Shown here: positions 1 to 10,924 of the stretch, piece after piece
Layout of the letters: every line of letters begins with the position of its first letter
Position numbering within the stretch: position 1 is the first letter of the stretch
Source of the DNA: Balanoglossus misakiensis
Lineage: Eukaryota > Hemichordata
Length of the DNA stretch: 64,000 nt
Direction: 5' to 3'
Assembly (NCBI GenBank): GCA_040954595.2
Contig: CM082580.2
Location: forward strand, 14,570,001-14,634,000
Notes under the pieces: model-generated
The model's database searches: none
The model's input: only the letters and a program-made list of their open reading frames with translations
What the model was told of the DNA's origin: nothing
Made by a program: the position numbers and the translations under genes

Positions 1-545
1 TGGTTTATCTAGTGTCCCAGGTCAGGGGACTTGCCCCACCCCATGATAACTTTGAGCGGCGACGGTTAAATTTGTCCTCCCCAACATACCGGTAGTTGAG
101 TTAATTTGCTTTTGCCGGGTTCATTAAAATGCAGCTTTGAGCTCTGTATTTTAGAAAATTTTCTTACGTGGGAGGGGGACACCCCCTCCCAAACCCACCC
201 CCTTCAATTCTCGGTGTACAATGTCTCCCAACACAGAATACAAATATATGTACTTAAAAAATAAAAACAATAAAAACAATGTTCAGTTTTAATACCCACT
301 GATGAGGGGAAACATCAGTTTCAAATTCTTTTCATGGGAGCGCTGTTTTTCTTTTTACAAGATAGATAGGTGATGGTTTTGCTCTGTGAAAGAAAATGGG
401 GGGGGGGGATTTCAAATTTTTGGCAGTTCGGAAGGGGGGGATTTGAAAATATTGGCAGTTCGGAAGGGGGGCATGTGAAAATTAGCGGTAAAAAAAATTG
501 AATTCTCCCGCCCCCCCCCCTCCAGAGGTGTTTGTGAATGCAGCC
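1..545. mobile_element. Truncated copy of an 815 bp TIR DNA element (right part)
   Basis: This stretch aligns almost base for base with 51847-52394, the right two thirds of a complete non-autonomous element described below. It ends in the same terminal sequence (ccagaggtgtttgtgaatg followed by cagcc, 525-545) and is followed by TAA at 546-548, the same trinucleotide that flanks the complete copy. The left end lies outside the window. It has no credible coding capacity; small open frames across the G-rich tracts are chance. The flanking TAA and long terminal inverted repeat suggest the PIF/Harbinger superfamily, which is inference. Confidence 0.85.
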
Positions 546-762
546 TAACCACAAGATATGGATATGATATGGGGGAAACAAGACGACAATTTCGGACAAA
601 TACTCGCGAGCCGAAAGATTCGATACATAGTATTAGATGATGCAGGGTCAGGTCTCCTGCGTATGACCCTGAAGAGGGTAGATAATATTCGGACAACTGA
701 TGAAATATTTGGGGATTATTCCCATCGACTTGTCTGACTACTCTTTTCTTACATCTCTCTAG

Positions 763-2194
763 GTGGCTGAATCAAGATTGTGTTACTATTATGACTCATA
801 TACGAATACGTACAGTTCTCACACGTAAGTTCCAACATGTGTGTGGTCACGTGAGTTATGCATGGGCGGCTTGCATTTCCCAAACCCGGTAAACCAACCA
901 TTCAATTTATGACTTGTCTATTTAATTTTTCATTTATTCAATGTACAACAAAGTCAACTTAGTTAGCACCCACCCCACCCCGCCGTTTTCTCGAACACGT
1001 TCCTCAAATAGTGACGTCAGCATAAATTCTGTTTTCTATTTCAGGTGTAGGAAAGAACATGATTGTTGTGGCAATTCGTGCTGTTCCCCGTTTAATGTAT
1101 ACCATGTCTGGTACTTCTGGTGAGTCTCTACTCTAAACTGAAGGGAATCGGAATTATAAGTAAACCTAACACCATCGGACCCACTCTCTCATTTATGTCT
1201 TCGTCTTATCTTTATCTCCGAACCAATTATGTCTGTGCTAATTTCGACAAAGTCTTACTCCAAATTTTTCTGTCATCGTCGATTCTCCGTCTGATATTTC
1301 ATCATCTTGATTCAGTGGAAGTTTACGCACGAAATTCGTTTACAAATCGATACATTTCGTCAAAACATTGGCTTATTGTTCGTTACAGGTTTTGTCTCAT
1401 AGTTGCGCTAATAATTTGCGGTGTAGCTGGTGCTGTTTACTATCGACAAAAAACGATGCGAGAGCGAAATAGAATAAGTACATTAAGTAGCATGCCTACT
1501 ACACAAGGTAGGTCATTGCCATTATAACAATCCAGTGTTTCTAAATATCTGCATTTTTGACTCTTTTTGCCATGTGAAAATAATAGACCATGTATTTCAA
1601 CTATCGAGCACACTTCATTTATATTGGACGAGGAACCGCCCAAAATTGTTCTCAACTTGTACATCGTCCCCTTTTTGAACATTATGCGAGAAAGACATTG
1701 TCAGCCGCCGCCATCATGATTTGAGAAAGCGTGCGCAAAGGACTGTGGGATCGACCAAAATTAATTCGACACAACACATAAAATTAATGCGACACAATAC
1801 ATAAATTAATTAGACTCTATACATAAAATTAATTCGAGATGATAGCAAAATTAATTCATCTACAGAAAAAAATAATTCCAGCAAGATAAGCTAAAATAAT
1901 GAATTAGAACACATAAAATTAACCGATTAATATAGATTAATTAATAATTAACCGATTCTTTCTTATATCTGCATGATTTCAGTGCACGTTCCAGTTTCCA
2001 TACAATTACAACCTCCGCCATACCCGGGAAGAGAGCCACCACCGTCGTATTCACAGACAATGATCAATCCTCTTGGACCGGTTCCATATGCTGCTTATTC
2101 TGAACAACATACTTTTCCCGCCTACGACACACAGACACTAACATCACCTACGTCATCCAATCACAGAATTGGGAACATTAACAGCCGACCTTAA
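763..2194 (+). CDS. VOPP1/WBP1-like Cys-rich single-pass membrane protein with PPxY motifs (5' partial)
   Basis: Four exons are visible: 763-824, 1045-1119, 1389-1507 and 1983-2194 (stop TAA at 2192). They encode a short luminal Cys-rich segment (LCYYYDSY..., then CRKEHDCCGNSCC), the VYHVWYFW stretch, a hydrophobic span (CLIVALIICGVAGAVYY) and a cytoplasmic tail with PPPY and PPSY motifs. The arrangement CC-G-x-x-CC, then WYFW, one membrane span and PPxY motifs is that of vertebrate VOPP1 (ECOP), an endolysosomal protein whose tail binds WW domains. Human VOPP1 is about 170 residues, so little is missing. The signal-peptide exon was not found and should lie upstream of 763 or of the window. 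The first two introns fall after base 2 of a codon, like those of the neighbouring paralogue at 6615. The VOPP1 name rests on remembered family sequence. Confidence 0.8.
1757..1865. repeat. Tandem repeat, about five units of 22-23 bp
   Basis: Units beginning aaaattaattcgacacaaca occur at 1757, 1780, 1803, 1825 and 1847, with decreasing similarity. The array sits in the last intron of the VOPP1-like gene. It looks like a degenerate AT-rich minisatellite; no function is suggested. Confidence 0.7.
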
Positions 2195-5100
2195 TGTTCA
2201 CACCTCATCTCTCAGTTATATTCTAAATATACATTTTGTCAAAACGTGTGCTTTTGTAATCGGAACAAAACATAATTTAATGACATTTGTTCTCATATCG
2301 AGATAATTTACAGTACATGTATACACGTAAGTTCTCTAATTTTCGGTTAAAACTTGTCGTAGAAAATCAGACTTATATGCAATCAATTTTGTTGAGTTTT
2401 TGATGCTAAAACCTTGAATATTTTTTCTCTGTTATTTACAGAAAATTTACACTTTGACAATTATGTTATCGTTTTATATTGAAGCGAATAACGATGTAAA
2501 AATTATTGTACACGTACATTACTGTATTTAAAGATGCTGCAAGTTATGGGTGTTATTGGTCGGTCTTCTATGTTGTGATGCACATGCGCGGTCACAAAGC
2601 TAAAGGCACTGATGTCGCAGGGACTGGCCTCTCGATTTCAGTCTTTATCATGACACGACATGAATTTGAATGTACTTCCTTAATACGAAACACGCAGCGA
2701 TGTGTAAAACCCGCTTCCCTTGAAGCAACTGCCCACTTTCTCCGTTGTCGTCTATTTATCTAATAATACAGCTCAACTATAGACTTTGAGTTGACATCTT
2801 AGACGACCCCGCAACTTTGTATGTAACCGCGTACTTATATGGAGCTCTCAATGGCTTCCGCATCTGCAGACCTCTTGTCCGTTTCAAGTCCTTGTTGGCA
2901 TCGACCTTTTGATGTATTATCAACGGTGACTCAGACGGATTCATCACATGAAGTGGTATTTGCAGACGATTCATTTGTTGCATTTGGAGACCTTGTTCTG
3001 AGTAGACAAAACATTAAAATTAGGCCAAAATAACAGCATTGTATGCGTTTCGAACTGTTGAAATATAACGTTTGTACTCTTATGTCTGTTGGAATGGGTG
3101 GAAAGGTTTGCCCCACGTGATTGAGGTAACCCATACTTTGCATGCAAACTCTGTCACGATTACCTTGGAGAGTGGGAGCCTGGCCGATTGCAGATTCTCA
3201 CAAGGTGGCCACTTGAAAAAAGTTTGCCACTACATGGTCATGTGAAGACTCAGACACGCCCTTTTAACCATATATGGTAATATTTAAATTAGAAGTGGTG
3301 ATTATCCATTAAGCAGAAGAAACTCAGATGTGAGTTCTTATGCATAGAGCAGACATTTTTTTGTGTTCAAACGTGTTACACAGTTTGGCAAGGGTCATTG
3401 ACCATGACAGTTCGGTACAGATTCATAAATGACATAAAACAGATCTGGAATGCGAAACACAGGTACCTTCACCGCCACTGCGAATGGACGAAAAAGATGT
3501 TTGTGGAGTTGACAGCAGCGCGACACGCTTACTGTTCAACGCACACCTACATATGAACAATCCAGCACAGGTTAGAAGTACCATTGCTACCATTAGCATC
3601 AACCTGTGAGTGATATATACATATAGCAGTTATAAGTCGTTGATTTAAACCACGGTCAAAGAAACTGTCTTTCTGTAAACTGAGCACAGCCTGTGTATAC
3701 AACAGTTGGAATCACTATTGACAAGTTTCAAGCGTATTATGTTTACAAACACGGCACTACCCATCATAACCTTTACGTTGAAATTTTGGAAAATTCGGTT
3801 AGTTAAACTCTATTGACTTCATTCTTTCAAAGCCTGGACGGGATAGTTATATAGTCATTACCAGCATTGCCGAAACCTAGAACTCACCAGAAATACCAGT
3901 TCCTGATTAGCACGAAATTGTGGCAACAAGTTTGCCCACAGCAATGCTGCTCAACATCGCAACTGCAGCACAAAGAGAATGAACGAGAAGGATTTACAAA
4001 GAAAAATAATGACTCAGTAATCTAAACACAAAAATTACAAACTGTCATTAATCTCTTTGTTTGATTGCATACACTAAAAAGGTGAAGGAAGAGTTTCGTT
4101 ATTTATCATATTTATCTCTTGATATGTTCATGTTTGTTATGTTTTGGCAAGAATGCATCTGACCAAAGTCGACTAAAATGATGTCACTCACGCTCACTTC
4201 GAAGTACAGAAGATTTCTCGAGATTCTGACCGAACGCACATTCTTTCCAAAAATTGCAACCATCGTCATTCCAACTTACATTTTTGCACAACATGTAACT
4301 TACCTAAAACTGACACTCCCTTGTTCAGTCGTGAAGTTACAATCTACAGCCAGGGCCTAGTTTTTATAAAAGCAAAGCCAAGGGAGGTCAGCCAGTGAAA
4401 ATTAATGAAAGTAATTCTCATTTAAGATTGCTGGTGAGGTTCATGAAATCATATTTCAATCGCATTATTTCATTTTCTGTGTCACCAAATATGTTTGTTT
4501 TTGTGTCTTAAAAGAATATATTTAGGAAAAAAAAATACTTGAAAAAGAAAACGACATGTACATGTCTCAGATTTGTAAAGACATCGTTTATCACAATAGC
4601 TGATCTAAGTATAAGAAAGTTAGAACATTCTGAGACATGTGTTTGAGAACGCGTGTTAAATATGATTGGGTGACAATTGGTTGGACAATTTTTGACTTGC
4701 ACTATTTTGAAAAAAGCAACATGACCATAATACATACTGAGAAAATTATCATTGAAGACAAGAAGTTGTCAATGCCATACTCCCTAAAGCATGAAAGATG
4801 ACAACGTCTTTGTCAGTGTTGACTAATTCAATAATCCTATCATTTGTTCATTCATATTCATATCGGGTTCACACTTTGGTGATAATAAATACAAAATGAT
4901 GTAATGACGTCACATGGTGATATGTCGTTGAGTTAAAACGTGAAATTTTTCTTATTCTCTATTTTCGTTTGAATATCTTCAGACAGAGAGAGGGGGGAGA
5001 CACAGAATGATAGAGTTACACAGAGAAAAGGACTCTCTTTCTCTGTATGTCTGTTTGTCCATCTCTCTCTCCTTTCCTCCCCCTCTCTCTCTCTCTCCCT

Positions 5101-6614
5101 CCCTCCCTCCCTCTCCCTTATATATCCTTGACATACAATTAATAACACTGCAATTAGACGGACCCACCTCTTTTCCAACATATAATAATAAGCAGACCGC
5201 GAGAAGCTTCTGTGACATATTGGCCTCTACCGGATAGGAACCCAGCAGCACGATGCGATTGCAACCCTTCTCTTCTACTGATTGTGCAACGTATGGTATA
5301 TAAAATAACATACCTGATAATGGGCATCGTCACTGCTCGCAAAACACCCCTATATTGATTGTAGTCGCGTCCAATGGCAGCAAAAAGGGGCCCCAACGTT
5401 TCTTATACCCAGAAACCATAACTGTATTGCATACAAAATATCTTTCGGGTACGTTTTACTATTTTGTTCATCATGGTAAGGCGAGCTAGGAAAGAAAACT
5501 GATAAAATGTGACAATGTGCACCGTTCGAATAATGTTCGTTTCAATGATTATATTAAATTGCGCATACAATGTACCTCAGTTTGCGCGGGAAATCTTGAT
5601 TGACATTGGAAATAATATTTCCTTTGCACACAAGCTGTATGCCACTCATATTCTACTTCATGGAAGGTGAAGACTTCGCCACTCACCAGGAAGTCAATCT
5701 GCATACTCGATTTTCATGTAACGAGCAACAATTGTCTAACTTCAATAAGATGCTAATATGTTCACTGTTTCTCCTTGAGGTATCGGGCGCTGCCATGCCA
5801 ACGCTGCTCGATGGTGTGTGCGTGATACTGTTTATGAAATAGACAAAAAACAACGATGTGGTGATATCTTTGTAACGCATCTGCGGTTCATTTTTTTGCA
5901 ATATTTCTTCGTTTCTCCGCTTATCACCCACAATACGCGTTTACTTTATAAAACAAAACAACCACCGGAAAACGACGAAGTATGTATACTGACCAAATAA
6001 TACGTTTCATACTCAAATCCTGCCCCTCAAAAATGTGGGACTCAAAGAGGAAAGAAGGTCGTGTTCTCATAACAATCAAACAACAAATGAAGCATGTGTA
6101 ATTAATTGTAGATATCGGTGAGATTATCATGGCGAACTGTAGACTGAACTAAAGGAGAGCTAGGTAATTACCATACTGCATGGTTAATCTATTAACTGCT
6201 ATTACTGCAAAAGTTTCTGTACCCTCCCTATATATAGATACCAGAAGCCTGGAAAATATTTGTGGTGTTTATTACAGAAGGAATGCTTTTATAATGCATT
6301 TGTCGCTATATGCAGACTGTTTACTCAGAGACAGCAACCGAGCGATATGAAACACTAAAGTCTTCAGTTGGGCGGTGTCATCATAGATGATTTTGAACAT
6401 TTTACGGAGGGAGTTGCGACAATCAACGTAATGAACGATGAGCTGGAAGATAAACTAAACTTTATCACAATTTGAGGACGCAGACTGAAATAAACACCAG
6501 CTAGTTCGGTGAAGGTACCAACGAAGTTCGTACGCTAACGCTGTTTATATCCCACGATATTCTGCCGGTTACACAAGCAGTAGACTATTATCAGTGTGTA
6601 CTACAACCCACAAA
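2195..6614. other. Intergenic spacer without a recognisable gene
   Basis: This holds the 3' flank of the first VOPP1-like gene and the 5' flank of the second. Open frames are short, lack splice-site support and match no family I recognise. It contains a pyrimidine-rich simple repeat (5029-5117) and a TATA-like tatatatag at about 6230, which is 380 bp before the next start codon and unproven as a promoter. Confidence 0.5.
5029..5117. repeat. Low-complexity CT-rich tract
   Basis: Runs of tctctc, ccctctct and ccctccct give a strand-biased polypyrimidine tract. Overlapping Arg/Glu- and Ser/Leu-rich open frames here are artefacts of the repeat. Confidence 0.85.
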
Positions 6615-8948
6615 ATGGCCAAGTCCTGGCTGTTTACGCTCACATTGGTGTCGGTCGCCCTGTTTGGAAATGCGACAGCAGAAAAGGTAGGTCCCTATTT
6701 CATCTAGTTAAATAGTTAACCGAGATATTAATCCAGATAACATCTGCACCTGAAAATATTTGCACCGTTTACACTGAACCTAATCTTATTGCTAGCAAAT
6801 GCAATATGAAATATGTTTAGACGTGTTCACGAATTTTTATTCCCGCGATAACTCTAGGATTTTCTTTCAGTTACCTGCTTCATTATCAACGTCACGGTCG
6901 ACAACAAAGGCGTGATATTGTTCGCGATGCTGCTTGATATCGTTCGGGATTTGCTTTGATAAGACCTTTTGTTGATCAGTTACTAGTCTTGTTTGATTGT
7001 CAATCGGTGTGATTTAACGAGTTTACTCCCTGGGTTTGTCTGTTATCTGGCCCTGAGTTGTGTATTCAGTGTGTATAAAGGTAAATGAGTCTCGAATGGG
7101 AACTGTCTAAGAGCATACAACTGTAAACCATAGAAGTATATGATTTTTTCCCTTATCATAATTTTACCTGTTGCCATTCCTTTCACTGGGTCAATGCTCG
7201 TATTTTGCTTTTATCTCCATTTTTTAAATCATAAAACTGCTCTAAATTGTTTATCGAATTATCTTCAGCCATTTTACTTCCCTACAAACCGAACTAGTAC
7301 TTTTCTTAAAGGTGTTGTTGGGGTTAAGACTCTAAATGTATTTCAGTCACGACTCTTCGCGTGTGACCATCTTGAAATGTCTTCAATGTTACAGACTGGT
7401 GTCTACACGCCACTCAATCTGGCAATTCGGCGGCAGACAAATTATCAGCACGGTATTGTTTGAATACTAAGAATCGTGCTTTGACACTATCTGCAAAGAC
7501 ATATTGGAACGGCCACTTGAACATCGGGAAACTACTTATATGAAATACTCCTTGACATCTGACGCAGATTGAGAACATCTGTCAGATTAAAATCAGGCGT
7601 CTGTATTATGACTTATACTTGTATTGGTTTCGAGTAAATAGAGAAAGATATCAATTGTAACTTTGTGTTTATATTTTTCTCACATTTTCCAGGATTCTGT
7701 TCAAGTTAGTACACCAAAAGTGCACATCGAATGTTCATTCGCCTTGTAAGTATTTTAATAAAATGATCTCAGACAAGGTGATCAATAATAACTTCCATGT
7801 GTATTGAGATCCTCGGGGAAACTGTCAATTTGTCTACGGTGGTGACGACAATGTATTTATTTTTAAAAACAAAACGGTCATATTTGACTACCGATGACAA
7901 TTCATCGATTCATCTATACATTACTGCAGAAGAACGGCCGCGACAACATTTATCATAAGAGCCGGGTGTAAGGTGATCCAATTTTTATCTTTTGCGGTGA
8001 TTCCATTTCACGAACCCAACTAATTCTTAATTCAAACTTTCAGCTGTGGCCATGACGAATACTGCTGCGGCGAACAGAAGTGTTGCAAATATCAGTGTAC
8101 GGGGCTCGGGTGAGTTTCCACAAATAACATAATAAGTCGGCCTTGTGTTCTGTCGCGTTTTGATTGCACTCATTGCGATTATCAGACATAAGTTGAACGT
8201 TTTATTCATGTCAGCATATCTTCCTGAAAACTATATATTTAATGTCCACAGACGCTGTCTTGACGAAGTGGAATTCTGTTGTGGACACAATGAATGTTGC
8301 CCACACGAATGTGATAATGTCGAGTAAGTGATCATATTGAAAACAAACCAACAGTCACTTTTCTGTCGATGATGGTTTCATTAAATTATATTTTTAGCAA
8401 ATAACCTGAAGCCGAACTGATTATCTGGTGCAAATGTCGATGTTGGTGGCGGCAGCGAGTGTGGTGGTATGAGATTGCCAAAAGTAGGCCAAAGGATATT
8501 ATTTAACACTTTGAGATCAGGTTTTGCCCCCTTTAACTTTAGCCCATTCCCTTGTACGACAGGTGTCGTGAAAACCAATTCTGTTGCGGCCAAGATCGGT
8601 GTTGTAATTTCGACGAAATTTATCATCAATGGTGGTTCTGGTAAGTAAAGTGTGATTTTTTTAAAATTTAAAATGAAAAATTAAACGTCTTATATCTTTC
8701 GAAAATCCACATTTTGGCACCCGTGTCCCACATGTGCACGGTTTGTGCAACGTATGACTAGAAGTGAACTTTATAATTTGTTTGTTTTCCGCAGGTTAAG
8801 CATTGTATTCATCCTGACATTGGTCGTCGGATCGATGATAATTTTCGCTTACTGCGAACGAACGAGGAAAACGCCTCGCGTCTTCCATCTCAAGAATATA
8901 TCACGGGCCCCATCGAAAGGATACGCTAAGCTGGATGAAGAGATGTAG
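6615..8948 (+). CDS. VOPP1-family paralogue with three tandem Cys modules
   Basis: Six exons are 6615-6686, 7693-7745, 8044-8109, 8252-8323, 8563-8640 and 8795-8948 (stop TAG), 164 residues in all. The order is a signal peptide (MAKSWLFTLTLVSVALFGNA), a linker, three serial modules of the form CxxxxxCCGxxxCC (FCGHDEYCCGEQKCC, CLDEVEFCCGHNECC, CRENQFCCGQDRCC), then IYHQWWFW, one membrane span (LSIVFILTLVVGSMIIFAY) and a basic tail ending KLDEEM. The third module plus WWFW aligns with the neighbour at 763-2194, so the two look like tandem duplicates. Unlike that neighbour and VOPP1, the tail has no PPxY motif. Every intron around the modules falls after codon base 2, so the module exons (66, 72 and 78 nt) can be added without shifting frame. 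The start was chosen because it opens a good signal peptide ending at a GTAGGT donor. Function is unknown. Confidence 0.8.
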
Positions 8949-10924
8949 TGTCCCGTGAAAACAGACATTCAAATTTAGGCCCACGCCGTGGACTATACGT
9001 CATATATATGTACTGATACAGTCATTTTTAGTGCGTTTTGCAGGGTTATTTTCCAAAACAAACTAACTAGGTCGAAGCTAAGTGACTGAAGCGTGACACT
9101 TTACGGGAAAAAAATGATATTAAAGGTATACAGTCAACTTTAATTTACCTATGCCCATATATGGCTGAACATGTGTCTGAGTGATTTAAAGACCACGTGG
9201 TGAAGCTCTGTTTTCGCGTGGCCACCCTTTTAAAATCTGTGATTGGCTAAATCTCAACTTTTTTTGTAAATGTGACTAAATTTGCACACTGTAGGTGACC
9301 TTTTGCCTTTAAGTTTAGATGTTCGAACATGGCGTCGTAAAATTGTCATGGATTTCTGTATGTTCAAAATTCAGGGTATAATTTTCGTAATCTAATTTCA
9401 CTCGTTCTCTAAAACGTGGCAAGATCATTAATTTTGCAGACCACTAAAACAAACAACTCGGAACATGACTCATGTACATTTTGTTCGTAAATGCATGAAG
9501 TGACTGTTACGACTCCAAGATAACGTAGTTTGCTTAGGTTTAACGTTCCGACTGTTTGTAACCGAAATATACTCCGGGATTTCAAGATATATTTCATTTA
9601 AACATAATACTCCCTGAATGATGTTCGTTCCCATCAAAAGATTGCAAACAAATAAACGAAAGTTTTATCTTTTCACACTGGTGTGCGTGTTATCATTCGG
9701 TCTTTATCAGTTTATAACGAAAGCCAAAATGTTTCTACGCCCCAAATGCTTACACCGACAATTAGGTTTCCATCAATTCTGTATTGTAAAGTTTCTCTTT
9801 GATGAAAGCTACAGGCAGTAATCTGACGTGATGGACATGACATCCTGCGTAACAGTATATTTGATTCAACCACAACGGTTGTCCCCTCCTAGGAGCTTCG
9901 TGATGATACATGTACCAAGCAAAAAGGATTTCAAGATTTACACGGACACATGATTTAAACCAAATACATTCGGTTCCATGTATTTCGTTGAAGGTCTAAT
10001 TTAAGCTAGCAAGCGCCTCGGGGACAGATTTTTCGAAAAATGATAGTCCAGAAAACCTTTCAATGTGTGAGGAGTCTTTTAGAACCCCAAGAAGACATTG
10101 TGCTCGCCGTATTGATTTTAACTTGGGCTGGTCAGACAGCTTGACCGTACAAATTATACCATCATGCATTGCATATAACCTATCCGCGAAGTGGTCTATG
10201 GGGGCGCCCGTCGCGTCGGAGGCCGTAGCTGGTATATTGCTGTTGTCCTCTGCCCAAATCCTGGTTGGGGCGTAAAAACTGCTCAAATCCAGGGTAAGGC
10301 TGCAGTGGAGAACAAATAATTTGGTAAGTACTGTAGTATAAATATATTATACATGATACACAGTCGCCGGGGAGTACAGCAGGAGCCTGCAATGCCGTAG
10401 AAATAGAGGAAATTTATTACACATGCAATGATGTACATCCCTCCATTACCTGATTACAGTGTATTTGACATCATGTACAATGCAATGCAGAACTCGCGGC
10501 GTGACAACGCATCAACTGTGAGTGATGATGATGATACGAGTACGGCGAGTGTCCGGGAATATGGCTATGCCTGCACTACATTCGCTGGTTTACTGGGTAT
10601 TCACGCTTGCCATGTCATTGCCGCCAGGCCCCGACGTGGTCACACAATAAACAAGGAACATGCACTTGTCTGACGATAGGGCCGTGCAATAAATTCACCA
10701 TGTCCCTTTGCCACATGTCATCATTCCGTAGCAGCTGTTCAGTAGCTCGACGTTTTCTGGTTTTGCCGTCTAACACACAAACCAAGGCAAAACCTCGAGC
10801 TACTGAACTGCAGCTAATCATTCCTATGCTATCGCTGCATATCCGGAGGTCAAAAATAATCTAGTGTGTTTGGTCCATTCATGTCAGGTTCAGATCAGAA
10901 GTGGACTTGAATTAGTGATCCATA
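8949..10924. other. Spacer between the VOPP1-like paralogue and MRI1
   Basis: No gene can be supported. Two weak candidates are present. One is a 67-codon plus-strand frame (9618-9821) with an N-terminal type II anchor-like segment (FYLFTLVCVLSFGLYQFI) but no recognised domain. The other is a 96-codon minus-strand frame (10286-9996) that opens just after a tgcag acceptor-like site. A hairpin at 10731-10814 precedes MRI1. Confidence 0.4.
10731..10814. repeat. Inverted repeat upstream of MRI1
   Basis: A perfect 13 bp stem (ttcagtagctcga, 10738-10750, with tcgagctactgaa, 10795-10807) is followed inward by a 9 bp stem (ggttttgcc, 10759-10767, with ggcaaaacc, 10786-10794) and an 18 nt loop. The left arm has an 8 nt bulge. 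It lies about 110 bp before the MRI1 start, so it may be in the 5' UTR or promoter. Confidence 0.6.

Noticed and set aside
321-696. Minus-strand open frames at the left edge
   Set aside because: They are translations of the G-run-rich transposon end and its flank, not genes.
4933-5311. Arg/Glu-rich and Ser/Leu-rich open frames
   Set aside because: Produced by the CT-rich simple repeat at 5029-5117.
9618-9821. 67-codon frame with type II anchor-like N terminus
   Set aside because: No catalytic domain, no splice evidence and no homology recognised; listed only within the spacer description.
9996-10286. 96-codon minus-strand frame preceded by an acceptor-like site
   Set aside because: Two other frames are open over the same GC-richer stretch, and no upstream exon or family was recognised.
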